Assembly: GCF_009870125.1 (NCBI RefSeq) | Contig: NC_046681.1 | Span: 29,906,001-29,970,000 of the forward strand | Direction: 5' to 3' | Source of the DNA: Drosophila pseudoobscura | Taxonomy: Eukaryota; Arthropoda; Insecta; Diptera; Drosophilidae | DNA length: 64,000 nucleotides | Part shown: piece after piece, positions 11,624-26,200 of the stretch | Position numbering within the stretch: the stretch's first letter is position 1 | Layout: every line of letters starts with the position of its first letter | Translations under genes and position numbers: made by a program | Notes under the pieces: generated by a model | Seen by the model: the letters and a program-made list of their open reading frames with translations, nothing else | Told to the model about the DNA's origin: nothing | Database searches by the model: none

Positions 11624-13009
11624 ATGCCGGTTTTTGCCAATTACCACTGCAAAACAACTATAGACTGCCAACAGGGTGCAGTGCGTGCCGTGCGCTATAA
11701 TGGTGAGTTGATATGATGAATAAAGGGCATACGTTTGATGTGATGATTCCAGTGGACGGCTCTTACTGCATGTCTTGCGGCTCTGACAAGAAGATCAAAC
11801 TTTGGAATCCTGCCACCGGATTACTCCTAAAGACCTATGGAGGCCATGCCGACGAGGTAACAGATGTGGCTGGCAGCTGCGATAGCAGCTACATTGTCTC
11901 TTCCAGCTTGGATAAGAGCATAATCTACTGGGATGTTTCCACAGGTACGAGTTTTCATGTAAATTTTCATCAGAAATGCACTCAACTCCACAGATTTTCG
12001 CCTTTAGGAACACCTGTTCGCCGTCTGCGCTCCCATGCTGGTGGCGTCCGTTGCGTCTGCTTCAATGAGGACTCTTCCATAACCATTTCTGGTGGTCGCG
12101 ACAATGCCGTCATGTGCTGGGACATACGCACCCGCCGCCTAGATCCCGTCCAGGTCATGAAGGACGCCCGCGATTGCATCACCACCGTTCTGACCAATGA
12201 AAATAAGATCTATGCCGCCTCGCTGGACGGCTGCATCCGACATTACGATATACGTGTGGGAGAGATGACCTGCGACAAGATCGGGGAACCCGTCACCTAC
12301 TTGGCCAAAACACAGGACGAGCAGTGCCTTGTCGCAGGCTGTCAGGACAGTGTGGTGCGTCTGATCGACTGTGAGACGGGAGGACTGCTGTCCGAATATA
12401 AAGGACACCGGGCGGATGACTATCACATAGAATGCGGCATCCTGGCCAATGATGCGCACATTGTGGCCGGCTCCAGCGCTGGGGATGCCTACATCTGGGA
12501 TCTGCTGGAGGGAAAAGTCTTGCAGAGGATACGCATAAGTAAGGAAGAAATGTGTATTTCATGTATTTCTACAGACGTGTAGATTGATGGGTCTCTGTGG
12601 TCTGTCTGTCCTTTTTCATCCAGCGTACATATCTTGTACTCTCGGCTGCATATAGGATTCTACTTACCATAGGATATATCAGTTTTGTAAAAACAACTTC
12701 TTTGAACAACTTGGTATAATTAATGAATCCAATCCAACAATTTCAAAATCTTAACCAAATTTGATCGAAATATCTAATGATATCGAAATAACTACATCTA
12801 TCTATGACTAAGAAAACTATCTTATCCCATCGTTGGGCTGTGCATCCTTCATGAAATTCATTTTAAATATTTGTATTTCAGGTGACAATGGTGGAGTGGT
12901 ACACTCCCTGGCCACGCATCCCAGGCGTTCAGAGGAGCTGCTGTTCGCCAGACGGCGGGACATGTACGTCTTCACCACAGACCTGCAGATCGAGGAAGAG
13001 CAATTGTAG
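11624..13009 (+). CDS. Morg1: WD40 protein Wdr83 / Morg1 (MAPK organizer 1)
   Basis: This seven-bladed WD40 propeller is known in animals as a MAPK-module scaffold and Par6-aPKC/Crumbs partner, and as a spliceosome-associated factor. Exons 11624-11702, 11753-11944, 12008-12538 and 12882-13009 join in matching phases to 309 residues, the family length (human 315). Diagnostic stretches are CQQGAVRAVRYNVDG, CGSDKKIKLWNP, TYGGHADEV, DKSIIYWDV, SGGRDNAVMCWDIRTRR and EYKGHRADDYHIECG, which align with human WDR83 as I recall it. The third intron is longer (343 bp) than the other two (50 and 63 bp). Reading without splicing gives stops or a spurious insertion at 11945-12007. The ATG at 11624 lies 38 bp from the promoter repeat. 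AATAAA at 13382 would give a ~370 nt 3' UTR. The symbol is the vertebrate-derived name. Confidence 0.9.
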
Positions 13010-15595
13010 AGAAGATATGAGGGATTCCATTAGCAACTCAAGAAAAATCCTTTATCGCCTCAAGCGACTCGTCTCTATGTTTTTGTCGATATTTAAACCC
13101 AATTTTGGGGGAGAAATTTCAGGGTGAATAAGATCCCTGTTCAAGACTAACCCCATTTAGAGATCAATTGAGACCACTTGTAGTGGGAGTACGATCGCTC
13201 TTTGTGTGCAAGACCATTATCAGATCATTAACATTAAAGATCATTTGTAGTCTCCAACGGCTCGCGCACACTACAGCTGAAAGTGAAGCTGAAGTTTTCA
13301 GCAAGTTGTGCAGGTTTTCAGCTCTTCTTTTAGCTAGTCTGTGCGAGTCCTTACAGTTTAAAGTCCATGCTTGTGATAGTCAATAAAGAAAAAATATATA
13401 TAACTCCAGAGTTTTGTTTGAGGGAAAAAGGAAAAACCATTTATTTGACATAATCGTTTGTATTTTTTTTAGTTTTTTTTTGTAGTTTTCTGTTTTTATA
13501 GAGCATGAATGTATGTAGTAATATGTTGTATGTATGATCTGGCTTATATACTCGTATGCTTCAATGTATTTTTCGTTTTCTTGATTTTTGTTTAACGGTA
13601 AACGACCTGCATATTGTTTCCTTACGACATCCATCCGTCATATCCTATCCCGAATGCCAGACACCTGTGCGAGCGGTATGACCATGTATACGTATGCGTT
13701 GTGTGTGTGTGTGTCTGCCTCTCTGTCCGCAGCTCTCTCTTCGATCATTCTCATACTCTCTCTCCTTGTGAGGGGAAGGGGGGGATGCGCGGGATGCCAG
13801 GCCGCCAGCGGAGGCTGGGCGCTATCTCAGACACTTGGTGTCGTAGCTAGCTGGCAGCTACCAGAGGGCGCGCGTGCTCGCAGCCTCGCAGCGGCTTAGC
13901 CAAAGAGAGACGACAGCAGCAGGGTGTAGCAGCACACACGCACACACACCCATAGCGACACATCCTTCTCGCACAGCCGTGGGCATTCGCGTATGACGGG
14001 CCTAAGAGGGGTTTAAGGGTTCTCGAAAGGGGGTTTTTGGCCCTTTTAACTCTGAACATTGTTGTACTTATGTACTAAAGCATATTAAATATGTATGCAA
14101 AGTATTTATTTATTCTTTTATGTATAGGTAGTGTATATATATACTCGTATATATGTATGTTTGTTTCTGTGTATTTTTTGTTTTTGTTTTAGTATTAATT
14201 TTATGTAATGTTCCGTTACTTATGTAGGTATGTATTATTTATATATGTTTATGGTATATGTTTATATGTATATAATTTATATTTATATAATGTAAGTTTA
14301 TATAATAAACGATTTTCACTTTTTTTTTTAGTTTTCTCTTTCGTTTTCTGTTTCTTTTTTTCTTACTTTCGTTATTAAAGGGTTTTTTTTTAATTTTAGG
14401 CTTAATCATTCGCTCTAACGATCGCTCTCTCTTTCTAATAAGACTTAAATTTTTTACACAAATATATCAACAAAAACTCAATAAGTTCCATTCAAAAAAC
14501 ATTATGAATCCGTAAATTAGGTAATGTTTAAATTAAGTAATAATACGAAAAAATAATTTAAAGAAAGGTAAAATTAATGCGATGGTTTTTATAGAGTTCA
14601 ACACTGTTGTTAAGCATGTGTTTTACATACATATATTTATATATATACGGTTATCCTATATACATACACCTTATCGATATATAGTATGCATGTATATTAT
14701 ATACTTTATGTTATTTTTAATGTGGTTTTTTACTTAGTTTTTTTTCCCCATTGGATGATTTTACAATTTTTGCTTTTGTTTTCTCTCTCTCAAAACTTTC
14801 TTTATATCCTTTTCTTCGTTCCTCCTCCTTTCTATTTTTGCTATTTATTGTTTCTCCTGTGTTTTTGAGTTTCTCTTTTTTATTAATAAATAATAAAAAA
14901 AACATTCAATAATTTGTATGTCTATTTTTGTTGTTGTTTGTTTTGTACTTTTGTTTGTTTCGTTATTCTGTTTTGTTGCTTCTGTTTTTGTTTTGTAAAT
15001 TAATATTCTTCCTTTCTGTTTTAGCCGTTATCTGCTCCTCGTTCTCTTTCTTCTTTCTTTATCCTTATCTTAAGTTAACAATGGGCTTGTATTCTTCCTA
15101 ATTTTTACGATTAATTACTGTGGCTTTGTTTTCGCTTTTGTTTTATGGAAAGTTTTGTTTTTTTTTTGTTTGTTTTGAAGAAAAGAATATTTTGAAAATC
15201 CAAAAATACAAAAATTGTTTCAGTTGTAGTTTTTTCCGTTTCCAGTTTTTCGTTTTGTTTTATTTACTAATTTTTTACATGTGTTTTCTGCCTGTGGTGG
15301 TGCCTCCTCCTCCTCCTCTGTTACGTAGAGGGTCTTTCAGCGGCGTAGCATTTGCATTTCTGTTACCGTTAGCGCCTAGATTACCGTTACTGTTACTGTT
15401 ACTACCGTTACGTGGAGGAGGCCTACCGACGACTGTTACTGCATGTCTCTGCTTGTTGAAATTAGTTGTTGCTGCTGCTGCTGATGCTGCTGATGCTGCT
15501 GTTGCTGTTGTTGTGGAAGCCACCGTTCGAGCGCCTTTAATACTAGCTCGTGCTGGTCCTGATCGGGCGCTGGTCTTGGTCGCGTCATTGGGCAA
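13010..15595. other. Convergent 3' regions of Wdr83 and cropped, with an embedded GC-rich island
   Basis: The Wdr83 3' UTR probably ends after AATAAA at 13382. From about 14060 to 15250 the sequence is very AT-rich with TATATA/TGTATG and poly-T, typical of a long 3' UTR of the minus-strand cropped gene. Candidate minus-strand AATAAA (TTTATT) occurs at 13439 and 14105. Between about 13620 and 14040 lies a sharply different GC-rich block with CA/GT repeats and a CTCF-like core at 13858-13871 (CTACCAGAGGGCGC). No coding exon is seen. Confidence 0.5.
13858..13871 (+). promoter_or_regulatory. Candidate CTCF-type insulator site between convergent genes
   Basis: CTACCAGAGGGCGC fits the core CCNCNAGRKGGCRS at all but one position. 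It lies inside the GC-rich island between the 3' ends of Wdr83 and cropped. Binding is inference from the word alone. Confidence 0.3.
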
Positions 15596-18500
15596 TCAGG
15601 ATGATGGCAGCTGCTTGGCCACAATCACTCCCGGGCGACACTGCTTCAGGGCCGTGGTGATCGTCAGCTGCTGGGGCGTGCCGCTGCCACTGCTGCCGGT
15701 GACAATTGTGGCAGCTCCTTGGTGGCTGAGACCCATCCCCGCACTTCCGCTGCTCTGCACCTTGAAGATGGCGGTGGGTGTCACGCTGCTACCGCTGGTG
15801 ATCATACCGCCTCCATCCTTGGCCGTCTTGGCCGTAATGATGACCTTGTTGTTGCCCTTGATCTGAAGAAAGGGCCGCAGCTCAGCCAGCGCCGCATGCT
15901 GTTTGCCGGTGGTGAGGGCGAGTGGCGCATCCTGGGCCAGCCTGTGATGATGATGCTGCTGATGGTTGACCCCCACAACGCCCGAGTGGTGCGTGCTGGT
16001 GGTCACGATCTGGTGGTGATGATGCTGCTGGCTGTACTGCTTGTGCTCCGAGCCGTTGTTGCCGTCGGAGAAGAGATGATCGCCCTCCAGGTGTCGGATG
16101 GCCTCCACAATAGTCTCCAGATTCTGGCGGTAGTGCACCGTCGGCACCGGCTGGTCGAGCTTTTCCGTCTTCACCTTGACGATCTTCTCGTGGATGCGCT
16201 CCACCTCCACCTTGGGCGTGGCCTTGATGGCCGCCTGTAGGATCGGCTGCAGCATGGCCGCACTGGGCGTACAGCCCTCGGCATAGGCTTTGGCAATGGC
16301 ATTCACGTTCACCTCGTTCTCGGACTCCGTGGAGCTATTGGACGACAGTATGACCTCCTCGTGCACCTGATCCTCTGTGATGATCTCGGCAGCGGCGTCC
16401 GCCTCCAGCTCCTCAATGCTGGAGCACACCACCACCTGCTGTTGTCCTGTCATCTCATCGATCTCCACATACGAGACGGTGCCGCCCAGCTCTTCGAGAT
16501 CCTCGCTGCGGACAAAGTTGTCCGTATGCTCGATGACCTCACGTGGAATGTAGGTGCCGCCGACGTTTCCTCCGCTGACCGCCGCCACCGCTGTGCCGGG
16601 TGGTGCCGTGGCCACGCTGTACAGCTGTCGCTTGATCATCTGCAACTCGTCCTCCAGCAGTCGGCGCAGGCTACGCTCCTTCTCCAGCTGTTTCTTCATA
16701 TCGAGCAGTTCCTTGGCCGCAATAATGCTGGCGTTGTTCAATTTGGTGGTGACCGCCGCTCCGCCCGCCGACAGCAATGTCATCGGCTCTGGGGACATGG
16801 AGCCCAGGCCTTCGTCCGAGCTGTCGCTAATGGCTTGAATGCTGATGACGTTATCCGTGAGCTTGCGCTTCTTGATGGCCACCGCCGTTATGTTGCTGCT
16901 GGATTCGTAGTTGCCGCCGCTCGCAGCACTGCCGCCGCTCTCGCCCGAACCGCCGCCTGCCTCATGCTCGCCCACCTGTCGCTTCAGTTCGCTGTTCTGT
17001 GTGAGGAGCTGTGTCTTTCCGTTCTCCAGATCGACAATGTATTGGAAGGTCTGTTGTAGGATGGCAGCCTGTAAAGAACACAAGGAGAACATGGTTGAAA
17101 GTTGTTCAAAATAGTTTAAGTATTTAATGTTTTTAGTGGAAATTGAAGTCAAACGATTCCGCCAAAGGGTAAGGATTCTATCATAGAACAAAACTCCTAA
17201 ATCGATCCATCGACCCAGAAAAGATTATGTAAGGATTGTATGAGTGTTAAACAATTGCAATTTTTAATTGAATACACTTTTAGGTTAATGTCATATGGTG
17301 CATAATTAGTGATTTTCCAGGTCCTTCAATGCGCTCTCTCTCTTTCGTTCCAGAGACAACGCAAATCATTCACAAGGCGAATACACATGACGCATACGCA
17401 TACACATACACATACAAATCCCATGGGTAGAGAGCAAGAGACTTGAGTGAATGAAGGGAAGCAGCATAATTGCCGAGGGAGCGGCAGGGGCAGACTTAAC
17501 TGCAACAACAACTTATGTACATAAAATGCCTTTGCTTTTGCATTTTTCCTTTGCTCTCGGCGTCCGTCTGTTTTTGTTTGTGTATTTTCCTCTGTGTTGC
17601 TGCCGTTTTTTGCCTTTCTTTTGTTTCTCTTCTGCTCTGCCTTTTTGGCCCTTTGCTCGTGTGGTAGTGTTTATAGTAAACACTGTAGTAAAGCTTCGTT
17701 CTCATGCTTTTGCTCTTCTGCCGATGCTTGGCGGTCGAGCGCCAAAGGTGAAGGAACTTGTGTCCTGTCCTTCAAAATGCGCGCGCTCGCCAGCATGTCC
17801 AACACTGGCCGAGTGGCCCGCCTAACTCGCAAATTTTATTGCGTAGGGGGGACGGGCTTGCCGTAGCGGCGCAAGAAAGCTTAGAAAGCTGCCTGCAGTC
17901 ACTGCCTTTCTCTGCGCGTAGGCGAAATGTTGCAGCTGCCTGTGCTCAAAAAAAAAGTAAATATAAGAGGAATTTCGTAGCCATTTAAAGATAACGCCAG
18001 CAATATTACGAATACTAGGGGGCTGCACCAAATGCGTTTTACTGGTTCTATTTGAAGACTTAACATTTTGCAGCATAATTACTCCAACAAAATCTTGAAG
18101 GGAAATTCTTTTAGAATACAAATCATTTCTACATAGCATAGTCCTCAATCCTCGACCAAAAGTAAGGGATACGTCTTTTTCTGGGAATATTTTTCTAGTA
18201 AAAGCATTCTCTTTCTTACAGTCGGCAAGTCCTACAAGTGCTAACAGTTTACCCAAGTCAAGTTCCTCGAATCTCCTGATGATAAATTCCCAAGATTGCC
18301 AGCCACCCCCACACACGAGAATGTGTGCACACCAAAACCATACAGATTCATGTGCATAGTACATACGAGAGTAGTATGAGCCTCATCATGGTTAAGGAAT
18401 GCGTTGTGCGGCTGGAAATTCTTTTAGCTTTGATTGAAAAACAATAAATCTTATTCCACTTTGGCGTTGTTGCAGTAATAAAACTTGTTTTTCATATGGG

Positions 18501-21500
18501 GGTACGACGTACGTAGCGTCGCGTCGCACTGCTTGTTGTCGGAGGTCACTACTACAACAACAACAACAAGAACTACACCTCGTAGACGCCGGCATCGCCG
18601 CACAGCTGCTGGTACACCATACCCATTCTCTCTTTCTCTCTCCGAAGCTCTTTTGGCGCTTCTCTCGCTCGATGCACACCAGCTGTCGGGGACCCGACCC
18701 ACACAAAAAGCTGCAGAAAGAGTGAGATAGCAGCAATGTTGTTGTGTACAGTTTTCTCAGGTTTATTATGATATACTCTCCCCGCCCGCTGTCCCTGGCT
18801 CTCTTCTTAGTCCTACACTTTTGATAAAATCACAGCCATCTCCCCAAGCATCGCCTCATCTGTCTGGCATCGACGGCATTGCAATGTCGCGCGCATATTT
18901 TATTCTTATAGAAAATCAAGAGACAAATGTATAAATAACATAGCACATTTAAGTTTTCTAGCTGCTGTTATACACACACAAAGGTCGTTCATTGACTCCA
19001 TTTTGCGGTGTCGTTAGAGACTTGCATTGGAATTATTGGAAAGATACTCAGAGCAAAGGCTTGGGTTCAAGGGAGTTTGATAAATGTTTTTAATTAAATT
19101 AGCACAACGGGGTAGAAAAAAGGACAATGTAAGAATGTACATTTGTGTACACTGATTTGGTTATTTATTTGATGTGGACATATGTATAAAGAAGTACATG
19201 ATTTCCCTTGACAATGACAAAGCTTATTTTGAATAAGTATGAGAATCCCTGTACAAAAAAAAATAAACACCAGTTTCTAATCCCATAAAGTGATCCCATA
19301 TATCCTAGGCACAACCACATTCTACACGAGAAATGCATATTCCTTAAACATTCTCACATAAAAATCATTAATATTAGGGGAAAAAACATCTAACCTTCCT
19401 TATTCCGGAAAGTTCAGAACTTAAAATTGTATTTTTAGTTGAACAACAGTTCCCCTTTTATTAGAAAGGTTTTTAATAATTTTTCCCTATGTGATTCGTA
19501 CTCTACTCTAAAGATTCGCCCATTGCAACCAATCATATGATTGTTTTTTGTCTTTACAAAATTCGAAAAGAAATTTGAATAATTCCCGACTGTTTCTTTC
19601 TATTGGATTTGCGTTGAGCACATGTGTTGTATATCATATGCTCTCGATAAGGTCTGAAACTAATTCCAACCCATCATATGGTATTCTTCTCTGTCTATCC
19701 ATCAATAGCCGGCATTTTAGGCCTTGGCTAATAAGAAAATTCGTTGCCGCAGTCGCTGCTTTTGCTGCTGTCTGACGCAGTTGGAAAATGCCGGCAAATA
19801 ATACCGGGGAAAAAACGCAAACAAAATCTATAAGCGGCTCCAGCTGTACCACCACTCCACACCACACACACAGAGAAGATTTCGTAGTGGTTTGAGTGCA
19901 AGTAAACAAAAGGCAAACCCAAAATCAAAAGCATAAACAAAGAAACGACAAAGGAAAAATAAAAGACGATCAAACGCGCGTTGGTTCCAACAAGAATCCC
20001 ACCACCATCAGCCATCCACCAGGCGCAGAGGCCGCAACGCGTTCGAGACACAACCAACAAACAGCGTCGTCGTTGGCAGAGAAGCGGCATTCAGCGTTGT
20101 CGTTTTTGCGGTGACTGTACCTTTTTTTCCAACACCACCGACACGAACCAGCAACAGTTCCAATACGAACAACTTTTTCAATTCATTCCGTCTGTCTCGC
20201 TAGTAAGAACTTAATAATTCTCTCTTACAAATGCGCTCTCTTAAATCTCGCTCTTAGCATGTTTGGCAACATCTTTTTGCAACATTAGCTAGAAAGTAAA
20301 ATAAGAGACGAAATAAGAGAGCAAATGCTCTCTGTGATTCGATTCGTTCCGTTGCGTTTCAGTCCCATTCCGTTTCGTTTCGTTGCGCTGGCGGGTGAAA
20401 CGGAAACAGTCGGGCCGCGACGCGAAGCAACGTAGCGAAGAAACATGTGGGACCAACCAAGCAAGCTTTTGTCAGCTTTTAGCACTGCTTGATGTGATGT
20501 ATCTCTCCCTCTCTCAGGCACGTGTATTACGACGGTCTCTCTCTGAAGCTTTCCAGCCATTTATTCCCATATTCAATTGGAAGTGAGTGTCTGGTGTCGC
20601 TCTCGTGCCGCTAGCTCTCTCTCCTTCCCAAAAGAGTGGCAATCTGAAACGCATGTACAGCAGCAGCTGACGAGAAGCGGCTTTTCTGCTTCTATAAATG
20701 GCGCGTCGGTCTACAGCGGCGGCCTGTTTCTGCTGCTGCCGCTTTTCCTTCCACCCTTCACACACCACACTACCGTTTTTTCATTTGATTGAATAAAACG
20801 AAATGCATAAAAATAGCAATGCTGATGCTGCTGCTGCTGTCGCTGCCGCTGCTGATTCGTCATCAGCTGAGCTGGCAATTGAGAGAGAGAGAGACGCGAC
20901 GGTCTGTTATGTGCTGGTGTGTGTAGTAGGGAGACAACGACCACCCAACCCAATGGACACAATCACTGCTTGAAAAACGTGTTCACTTGCCCGGCTGAGA
21001 TTAAAATGGAAGCAAAACCAACGAAAATGCAGCCCCATCCATCCCTTTTCGGGCCTACGTGCGTGCACGCATGCCTACGCGTGACGCTTTCCGCCAAATA
21101 CACTACAGTTTCAAGGCGCGGGCAAGCGGACTGCCGGAAAATGTAGTAAAAATGAAAAACAACATAAAAACAAAAAATCAATTTATTTTTACAACTTTGT
21201 TCTTTTTAGTTTGGGGCAGCCTCGCCGCGCCCCGCCCCACAAGCAAACAAACGGCACTTTATCTATTAAAAGAAAACTGTCGCAGGTAATGAAATTTCCC
21301 TTTCCTTTGAGAGAGGCAGAAACAGATCTCATTTGAGGAGGGCGATAAAAGAATGCAATGGGACTTTTTAAAGGGAAGTTCCCTGTTTACCGATTCGCCA
21401 AATGTTTATTCTTTCTTTCTGTTGCTGTTGATCTTCCAAGCAAGTGTATGTGTGTGTGTGTGTGTGTGTGCAGAGTAGTTCTTTTTGAAAGAGAAACAAG

Positions 21501-23213
21501 TCAGCTGACATTAATTTTTGTGCAAATTTTAGCTCCCAGAAACTGATGAAGAAACAAAAGCGCGTGTTGGCTTGGACTGATACTCATTAGCATTTTGTAG
21601 CATTTAGCTTTTTGCTAAAATTAGCATCAACGAGCAAACTTAACGGAACCCGAGACGAGTACACAATTTGTTGCAGCAGCAGAAACTATTTTGTTGCCTT
21701 TTGGCCATAAATATGGGAAATATGCGCCAACACGAACACACACGTTGCTGTTTTTGCCGCTGTTGTTGTTGTTGTTGCCATTTGCTGTTCCTCCTACGCG
21801 AAATGCAAAAAGAAGAGGAAAAACAGCTGCGACTACTATTGCCGGCATTGATGCTTGCTTGCTTGCTTACTCACACGCACACATGTGCAGATGAATTGCG
21901 AGCACACCCACACACACACATGGTCATGCCATGCCGCTGTCTTTGGTTCAGTCGCACTCGCTCTTTCTAGCACACAGCTGGTTGGCGGCGCGCCCACTAC
22001 GCTGGGCGCCAAACATGTGTTTCCCCCCCACACACACACACGCGCGCGAACACGCTCTCGTAGAGGCTCCTCAAGCGAGAGTGTGTGCTGTTAATCTCCC
22101 CAGAGAGACGGAGAGACAGAGAGAGGGTAAGAGAGCAAGCGGCAAAACCTGGTGACAACATCGCGCGTATTGTGGTCATTCAGAGGCGTCGGCATTGTCG
22201 GCAGCTAATGCACAAATTGATGCTATTTTTATACTGCCACACTAGCACCGCACTCTACACCCCAGACTACCCCTCGACATATGCTTACTGTAAAATATCA
22301 AAAGGAAAGGAAAAGAGAGCAGCAGAGAAATGCCGTCATCGAAAGTTTTTCGGGGAGAGGGAAAGCAAAAGATTAGGCGCTAGGGGCGAGGTCTCTTGGG
22401 GCAGAGTCATTCCAACATGATGATGGGTTGGGTTGCGTTTTAAAAGTTGGCCCGAAAAAAAGGAACAGCTGTGTTAGATCTATACAAATACCTGACATAC
22501 ACTGACACACAGATACAAGATCTCTTAGCACTCATCAAGATTTTGGCAAATTTTTAGCTAAACTTTCAACGAGCTGATGCTGCTGCTGCTGACTCAAGCA
22601 GCAGTCAGAGCGAAAAAAAGTTCACTATAGTATATAGTATTTTAAGTATTATTTGCCTTTAACGCTAACCTAATTAAATTCAAACACGTGCTGTTTGTGA
22701 GCTCAGCAATGTACACACATTTATTTATATTTATATATATCTACATATGTACATACAGCTATATACATATGTACATGCATGTGGATATATCCCAGCAGTT
22801 GTCTCAAGGCAAACGTCGTAAAAAATGGCAATTAAAGACCGCCAGCGTAGCGCAGCAATTGAAAACCTAACGGCCCAGGGCTGCTGCTCGACAAAATGCT
22901 AACGGATTACCAGGGCTGCCTAGTCTGATAGAAAGACCTAAAACTGATCTAATGGAACACACCATTCCCCCGTGTAACCCAATTTCATAACAAAATGCAA
23001 CTGTCACTTGCACTTTTAGCTTCATTCAAAAACAAAACCCCAAAGAAATCCCCTTTTACGTCAAAGGTCAATAAAACCTTTAACCCAAAGAGTGGCAAGT
23101 GGCAATGGGGTCTAGCCACGGCATGCCACGCGGTTGCTGCTGCTGCTGTTGCCGGCGTTCGTTCACGAAGCTCATGGTCAATGAAAGCATTTAATTAACA
23201 TAAAAAAAAGGTT

Positions 23214-23245
<32 letters not shown>

Positions 23246-26200
23246 AAAGAGTGTTCTCCTCCTCTCTTTAACACACGCGAAAATGGTTGAAAGCGATTTG
23301 AATTTAAATAGAGGGGGAGGTAGAGCAGCCGCAGCAGCAGCAGCAGAAGCAATGAAAGCACGAAAGAGTGAACAACAACAAAAGCTTGACATTTTTGTGA
23401 ATGCCGCATGCCGGCAAAATGTTGTCGTTGTCAAATTCCAAAGCAGAAAACAACAACCAACGAAAGAGGCAGAGCGTGGGGCAGCTGACCCTCAAAAGCA
23501 CACACACACACATACAATAGATTCAACTTTAAAAGCATGTGAGAGAGATCAGCTGATCGTATTTCATGTCATACTTATTTTATATTTCGAGATCAATGTG
23601 TGTAAACACAACACAAGACAGCTGTTTTAATTAACTGAAAAAAGCCACGACCAAACCGAACATTGGGGCTGTTATAAATATAAAGTACTCTGTACTACAT
23701 TTGATTACATTTCTGAACGATATGATGATGATGACGCTTTCTCAGTGTCTCGCTTTGCCACAAGCTTACGACGCAATTGGGAAAGCTGAGCTTTTGCCGG
23801 GTCTAACCTTGTTTTTGTTTTGCTTGACCAGCAGCTGACTCCTCTCCCTTCCACCCTTCTCTTTCTCGCACAAGTCCGTTTGTGTAATTGCGCAGCAAAA
23901 ATGCCGGTTGGCTCGTTGATTATTTTACAATATAGAAATTTATCGAGTTTTACCCCAGCCCAGCCCGTATATCCGTATATCAGCTGTTCGGCTGAATCAT
24001 TTTCTGTAGAAATCTCAATATTTATGACGCGGCATCTGCTCAGCGCTTGAATTATGGGCAAAAACAATTGACTTGCATATCTTGAACGGATCGAAACGGA
24101 ACGGAACTACTACTAACCCAACACAACCGTACGCGCGATAGTACGCGTGGAGATAGAGGCCGATGCCGAGGCCGTTTTAGCCGGTCGTGGACGACTTTTT
24201 AATGACGTTCAAGATACCCTTCAATTGGGAATTTTATTTTTGAGAGGTGTCTCTGATGCAGAGATGATTGCATCTTCAATTCTTATTCAATGATATTCCG
24301 AAATAATTTCTCATCTTTGAAGATCTTTGGAGCTTAGTATTTGCATCGATTGAAGCAGGTTGAAGTTTTAAATTCAGGAAAATCAACTCTCAAATATCAG
24401 ACATGTATTTTGTTCTTGCATTCTCTTCAGCACTTTTCGCATGTGCCTCTGTGGCTGGCTCTCGGAGCAAGTACTGCCAGGGTATATGCACTTCGTTGCG
24501 ACTAGAGTGAGCTTTTCACCTCCCCATCATCTTAACCGGCAAAAGGAGAAAAAGATTGCTCGCTGCGATCTTTTCTTGGCTTTGCCATTGATGAAAGAAA
24601 AAAAAAACCGTTACAATGCAACAAAGTCATTAAATCCGGCGAGACGGCATTCCATGTAATCAACAACAGCAACAACAACAACAAAAACAACAACAAACCG
24701 TACGCTAAAGCTCTCGAAAGTCTGCAATTGACAAAGTGACGGCAGCGACGACGATGTTGCATCGCGTCGCGTCGTTTCGCCTCGAGACGATCTTCAGAGT
24801 CAGACAGACAGACAGACAGACGGGGGAGAAGTGCAGCCAACGGCCGACCGACATTTTTGCAAGCTCTCTTGCACGCTCATACACACACACACACACGCCA
24901 CCCTGTATCTGTCTCGCTCTGTCTGCCCGGCAAATAACTGATCCAATGCACTTATGCTTTGGCTAGGCCATTGCCTTGTCTCTGTTGGCGTCAGTCGCGT
25001 CTGGCGGGCTGCCTGCTCTCTCAGCTTTCTCTTTGCTTTGTGCATTCTTCTTTGGCTTCTCGCTGTGTTTGTTGCAGCCCTGGTATCTTTGCAGCACTAA
25101 TTCCAGTGCCTTTTATGGCTATTTACAACACTGTAAGACACTGCGCAACATTGAAAGATCAACTTTATTTCGATTGAAATACATCAATTATACACCTAAT
25201 GGTAATTTATAATTAATACCCAAATTATTTATACTTCTTGGTTGGACTCCGTCACTCCACCAAATTATGTTTCAATGAAGCGTACATTGTGTCCTTACTT
25301 AATTAAAAAGAACAATTAGTTTCTGCTCTCCGAAATAAAACCAAATTCACTCCCATTTTGTGCCTGAGGATATCGATATAATTGGGCGCGTCTACTGAAG
25401 CATACAAATAATTTTGTATTACAAACAGCAGATGCAAATGCAGTCTCCGGCTCCCTGCATTAATTGGATTTCGAGGCTAGGCTGCTGCTCCTACGCCCCG
25501 CACTAGCGCCAGCCACATGCAGTCGTAGTAGAGCAAACATTTTTACTACGAAATGGTATTGCCAGTACGGGCTGGCTTCACACAATGCGCCATATACTAC
25601 TTACCGAGCACCGAGTTGTACATAGGGGTTATATAATAATCAGGTCGTACCTATGTTATGTACTACAGTACCTGTTATGTATTATTCGGTACTCACAAAA
25701 CTGGGTGTTGGCGGCATGGCCCAGAAGCGACAGTGGCAGTGGCAGCGGCAGCATCAGCCTCAGCCTCAGCATCTCTTCAACAGCTCGGACAGAACAGAGG
25801 CCACTTCCTGCCACTGCAATCCCGCTGCGTTCCGTTCCGGCCAAAAGGTTGCACGACGATGCCAATGGCCTAGTGCACTCTGCCACCCTCCTCTCCTCTT
25901 GCTTTCCCTTCCATCAGCCCCTGCCTGCCACGCCCCTGCCGTCATCAGCAGCGCCGCGTAATCGAGTCAAAGAGCCGGAGTCAAGAAAAAAATCATTTCG
26001 CCGGGCCAACACGCCAAGTGCGCAGCTGCAAAGCTGAACGCCCAATATTCTGATGGTGGGTGGTGGTGTTGGTGGGATTTTTCACTCGCCAGTCACTTCA
26101 CTTCCAGTCTTTGGTCGTCCAAACAGCTGCCTACCAGGCGCCAGACAGACGCCACAAAAGCTGGGCCAGAACCAGAACGAAATGGCAATGAAACATGGGA

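Noticed and set aside
15120-15866. Plus-strand frame of 248 codons
   Set aside because: AT-rich 3' region read as Phe/Leu followed by the antisense of cropped.
16361-17059. Plus-strand frame of 232 codons
   Set aside because: It lies antisense to the cropped third exon, has no family features, and owes its length to the GC-rich codons of the real gene.
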